From Litoditis marina (Eukaryota; Nematoda; Chromadorea; Rhabditida; Rhabditidae), in assembly GCA_964036275.1 (NCBI GenBank), contig OZ038436.1, positions 16,333,904 to 16,397,903 of the forward strand: a stretch of 64,000 nucleotides of DNA, in the 5' to 3' direction. The notes beneath the pieces were generated by a model. That model did no database searches, was not told the DNA's origin, and saw only the letters and a list, made by a program, of their open reading frames with translations. The position numbers and the translations under genes are program-made. Of the stretch, positions 59,753 through 64,000 are shown in pieces. The first letter of the stretch is position 1; each line of letters starts with the position of its first letter.

Positions 59753-59948
59753 AAGCCAGCTAACACTGGCACTCACTTAAGTGTTGAATTATTCTTAAAC
59801 GCTGTACCATTACTTTTTAAATGGTCAATAGATGGAAACATAAACAGAACATAGCTCTCACAACATTCCACTCTGACCTCGCACTCTCCATATGTTGCCA
59901 TTCTTTGTTTTCGTTCTCATTTTCCGATTCGGAATGACTGCATTTCAG

Positions 59949-59955
59949 ACTGGCG
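59949..59955 (+). other. Probable trans-splice acceptor of the Ground-like gene
   Basis: TGCATTTCAG ends at 59948, seven bases before the ATG, consistent with spliced-leader addition. Confidence 0.55.
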
Positions 59956-62814
59956 ATGGTTCTCTTTCTATTCGGGCTACTCGCGGTGGGTGTTCATGCT
60001 CTTACGGTCATCCCCCAACCAAAACCCATCGCAGGTGCTAGCTTTGTGGTAAGTTTATACTCTTCCTTAAATTCATTACTATCCGCTTTATGAAAACCAA
60101 ATGTTGCATTTCCCTATTCTGCTCTGTTTGAGGCTCATTCCGATGGTTAGTAGTTTGATAACATAACTGTGTCGTGTACTCACAACTAAAGACAATTAAG
60201 ATCATGGTTATTCACTAACGTACATCGGTTATACCTGGGCAATTTTTTCACTTGAACTCATGAAAAATACTTAAGTCTTCTCTCAAAGAGTCAAAAGATC
60301 ATCGTTCCATCAAGAAAGTTTTTCCCATGAATCTGTTAATTTCTCGATACCAAACTCCGGAACTCCACCGAATTCATTCAAACCGAGATGGAGTGTGGTA
60401 ATGAGTACTTCTTCTGCGTCCCAATCCCATGAATCACTTCGTTCCAGAATTCCTCTTTCTCTGCTCCTCCCAGCAATGGGCCGGTTTCCAAGGTTTTCGT
60501 GTTCGGCAGACCGGTTCTCATCCGAAAACCGTTCGTCATTCCCCAGAGAGGATCATTACATAGCCAGGGTCAGTCGGAATGAGTGACATACACAGCAAAA
60601 ACTAGAACTCAACTTGTTTTCTAGGATTTGTTAAAAACTGAACTTGTTTTCCAGGTTTTATTGAACCCAGTTAGTTTCAATTGTTTCCCAAATATTCTAT
60701 GAATAACACCAGAATCGAAACAAGTTAGCACAGTCCGTTACACACATTAGATACGTAAACAGTGAAAAATTAATCTAAAAAAACCAAGGTGGTTTTTCTC
60801 ATAGTAAAAACTTTCGAAGAAACTTTATCATTTAGTTGATAGAGGATGATGAACAATGAACACGTTGATAATCTGCAGTCTCAATCAAAATGTTAACAAA
60901 TAATTCATTATTATAGTTTCAATTTTTCTCAGTTTAGAAGTTGTCCGACCGACCACCCTGGATAAGCATATTCGTGGCAGTCAGTTTGCTGACGGTCAAA
61001 GCCTCAGAGAAGAATTCAAAAGGGTAGGATATCAAAAAGATAAAAAGGAGCATAGCATATAGGATAGGGTGGAAATTACATGACACTAGAAACTATAAAA
61101 CGTGAGAACTGGAACAAGGAAAAAAGCAATTGAAAAAACCCGTAGGCTTACCATTTCCGTTCGTTATAATAAACGTATAGTAATTTTTACAGTTCAACTT
61201 CATAGCCTTTCATTAACTGAAATTTTCGTAATTGATGAATATTAATATTCAATGATCAGTTGTCGCACTCCACCGATCTTTATAATTTCTGGTTTTCGAA
61301 CCATTGTTACACTAAGCATTATTGGTACTATTATGTACACCTTGTCTGTATTACCTTATAGGCCCGTGCTGCCCCCACCCATGTCTTGGTAGCCGAGCCA
61401 AAGACAAAGAGAGTAGAGAGAGCCGGAAAGAACGACTACCCGCTCAAGGAGTGCTACACCAATGACAGTGGTAAGTATTTTCACTCTCTTTCTCTCTCAC
61501 ACTACTCTTTCTCTCTCTCTCTCTCTCTCTCGCTTTCTCTCGCTCTCTCACGTCTAAACACTCTCAGACTCCACTAACACCGGAGATGTGAAATAAACAT
61601 GCGTACTTTTATGTTGCTTAGAAATATTCGATTCCGACTTTAGAACTTTCTGTAACAACCGCCAACACGATTTCTCTATTTCCAGTGCTGCAGTAGAGAT
61701 TAAGTCAAGCCTTTCGAGAACCTGAACTTAAAACTCGAAATTAGATTCAAAATTGATTTCAGGTTTCATGTGCTGCAATCCGCGCCTGGAGAAGGTGATG
61801 ATCGATGCTTTCAATGAGATGATAGCCGACCAGAAATGGCACACTTGCAATGTTCAGTCGCTCGCTAACAGACTGCAGGTACATATGTTTTATTTGACAT
61901 GCATTCATTAATCTCGTTTCGTTTTGTTACGAGGCGCTGAGCATAATGCATGTCATAGCTTTCTGTAGTCACACTTTGTTGCGAGTTGACGTCATTCCTT
62001 GAATTGACGAGTCAGGAACAGTTAATGCTGGTTTTCACTGTAAACAACACACCTAATAATCCCTACAAATTATTCGAAATGCTAGACTTCTTCCTCACAA
62101 TGTCAAGGGCGCTGCGAATCAATGAGTTACAGGTAGCTTCACTGAAGTTTACGAAAAATTTATTGATACTTTGTTAGATAATTCTATTCATCTAGCCAAA
62201 CAACACTTTTTTGAAATCATAACTTCAGAAACGTTGTCAACAAGAGTTCGACTTGGACTGCGAGGCACTGGCTGGAGTGGGAGATTTCGCCTCCAAGGCT
62301 CATTTCTACAGTGACATCATCTGCAAAATCGAAATGCAGGGACGGTAGGTGTTCTGTTAAACCAATTCTTTAGTTTCAAAATATTGATTTGCTTGCTAAT
62401 TCTTAGAACTCCCATTCCACCTAGAAACTTCTCATGAACAACTATTCCCTGCTAAATTTCCACATTAAAGTTTGATTCCTTCTAGCTGGTAGTGGAAAGT
62501 AGTGATGTTTTGACCAAGTGTCATCAAAGCAGTGCGGAATGCAGGGTAGACCCCTTCAAATGTTATAAGTAGTAGAGAATACAAGGTTCAGTCAAACACA
62601 TTGCAGATTCATGTTGGCGTATGCCACTCCCGGCAGATACCACCCTCCTCCCACTACCACTACCACCACTACCACCACCACCACCGCAGCCCCCACCACC
62701 ACCGCAGCCGCCTACCAAGTGGCTACTCCCGGTTATGAAGAACCCGCTCCCTACGAGGAACCTAAGCCCGAATACGGTACTCCCCAAAAGGAAACCTCGC
62801 CCTACAAACAGTAA
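59956..62814 (+). CDS. Secreted Ground-like domain protein (grl/hedgehog-related family)
   Basis: Seven exons join in phase: 59956-60048, 60448-60568, 60938-61023, 61362-61470, 61763-61878, 62229-62344, 62607-62814 (282 aa). A signal peptide covers residues 1-16 (MVLFLFGLLAVGVHA). After a variable region the Ground-like domain spans about 126-222: PLKECYTNDSGFMCCN at the start, the conserved TCNVQSLANRLQ, a GVGDFASK motif, ICKIEMQGR and RFMLAYATPGRY at the end. Paired cysteines (131, 140, 141 and later) fit the family. The tail is Thr- and Pro-rich (a poly-Thr run encoded by ACC/ACT repeats, then Pro/Glu/Tyr). Such proteins are secreted by epidermis, glia or seam cells in worms; the exact role is unknown. 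CT repeats fill intron 4. The ATG lies seven bases after TTTCAG. Confidence 0.93.
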
Positions 62815-64000
62815 TTGTGTCTGAAAACAACTCGAATAGAGTGCTTATTGTTTAATTAACTAATTAAAATTTAACAAGTCTTTCAATAGAATTCAACTCG
62901 TTCTTTCATTAAAACGTTCTCGCAAAAGCAGTGTCAGAGACCTGTATCAGATTGAGCTTACTTTGTTGTTGTACATTGTGAAAACTGCTTATAAAATATT
63001 TGTTCTTTTTTATGTTACTCGAGAATGAAAGTAGTTGATGATGTTTTTCTCCACCTATGAAAAACTAGTTTCCACTCCACAACAAATCTGAGGAATTGTG
63101 AAGAAGAAAACCAGATGTCTTAGGACTCAGACAATGACTCAGTTTGATCATTGATGTTATTAGTGTTATTCTGTTTGTATCGCTTTAAAAACGTAAAACA
63201 TTCTGAGGCGATAGAAAAGAACAGTTTTATTCTGAAATTGTGTTATTTAATCAGAAAATTTACAACTTTATCAAAATCTAAAATTACTACACTCACACTT
63301 TCTGTCAGTGTTCATACACACATGTTAGATACCACATAACTGTCGTCTAATTTCGGCTAATTGCTCGCGTAAACAGCACACATGCATTTCGTGTCTCGGA
63401 GTCTCGTATTGCATTTCTCCAATCAATATCAGGACAGGGGGGGGGGGGGGGGGGGATGCAGTGGGGGCCTGTCATTAGCAACCTACCACCCGGATTTTCC
63501 CTAATTCGCACCAGGATTATAGTCTTTTGCAGATTATTGTCTCATGTTATTCAATGTTTCTACCTAATCGTACTATCTGTGTGTTAATTTTTAATCAAAC
63601 GCACATTTCACCAAAATAGTCATTCCGTATACTTTTCTTGTTTCTTAGTCTACTTTCGTGATGAAAATTGAATTAATAATTGTAAAATATTGCTCATAGA
63701 TGAGTGCGTGAATATAACAGTAATATATCAAAGGTTATGACTTGTATTTGTTGAACGCAGCTTCACATCACGAATCAATTACTAATTTTTTTTCAAACCA
63801 TAAATGTAACACATTTGCGAGTAAAGCAAACACAGAAACCTTTTATCACAGTCCATACTGGCACTTTCATGCAGTATGACTCACCACGCCACGTAAATAT
63901 TTTTCTAATCAACGTGAAAAAACTATTGGTTCATCGAATTTGTCTTGTTTTTTCTCCTGAGGTCAAAGGTACATTTTCTTCTAGGATCAATATTCGTTGT
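62815..64000. other. 3' flank of the Ground-like gene
   Basis: AT-rich sequence with a G-run at 63437-63455. I see no exon, and no canonical AATAAA directly after the stop; TTAATTAAAATTTAAC is the nearest AT-rich candidate. Confidence 0.4.

Larger units (their letters stand above)
55516..59948. other. Intergenic region between divergent AGMO and Ground-like genes
   Basis: I see no exon. It holds a G-run (about 56400-56415), a 125-bp repeat copy, a TTAA inverted-repeat element, a CT-rich tract (58345-58420) and a GGCAGCGTGCC-family element. Open frames at 57318-57590 and 58238-58741 have no family or splice support. Confidence 0.5.

Noticed and set aside
1..64000. CRISPR arrays, bacterial operons or phage genes
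   Set aside because: All real genes have spliceosomal introns and metazoan domains. The short repeats are inverted-repeat elements or satellites, with no regular spacers.

Overview
The window is nuclear DNA from a nematode. It holds a Ground-like (grl-type) protein found only in worms, split genes with TTTCAG-type acceptors, and three start codons that sit 5-7 bases behind a 3' splice site, as expected for spliced-leader trans-splicing. I cannot name the genus. Introns are mostly 100-1000 bases and are full of short inverted-repeat elements. I built exon models by hand from splice sites and reading phase; every phase closes except one junction in the cadherin gene.

Layout. (1) 0.8-10.0 kb, + strand: two tandem paralogues of an unrecognised secreted, cysteine-containing family. 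The first (1073-4740, 235 aa) ends in a GPI-like tail. The second (5648-10034, 353 aa) has a transmembrane helix and a cytoplasmic tail. Their upstream blocks are also du­plicated. (2) 10.6-29.4 kb, - strand: a 34-exon non-classical cadherin of about 1370 aa with a very short tail. Its introns hold a CTCGAAAA satellite, a PIF/Harbinger-like element, a long inverted repeat and tRNA-like sequences. (3) 29.4-39.7 kb: a gene-poor, repeat-rich stretch. It contains a tandem array of splice-flanked exon-like cassettes on the - strand and a perfect 250-bp direct repeat carrying two hairpins. (4) 39.7-46.2 kb, + strand: a peroxisomal 4-coumarate-CoA-ligase-like acyl-CoA synthetase (14 exons, 545 aa, C-terminal AKL). 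(5) 46.7-49.1 kb, - strand: a compact two-pore-domain potassium channel (266 aa). (6) 50.1-55.5 kb, - strand: alkylglycerol monooxygenase (454 aa). (7) 60.0-62.8 kb, + strand: a Ground-like secreted protein (282 aa). The remainder is intergenic with repeats.

The genes do not form an obvious operon or pathway. The acyl-CoA synthetase and the ether-lipid oxygenase both act on lipids, but they are on opposite strands with a channel gene between them. The most notable non-genic content is a set of short mobile elements with readable termini and target duplications: three related TTAA-flanked elements (plus an unrelated fourth), two near-identical C/G-homopolymer-rich elements with 8-9 bp duplications, and one TAA-flanked element with CpG-rich internal repeats. 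All three related TTAA elements lie next to a copy of a second, 125-bp repeat family.
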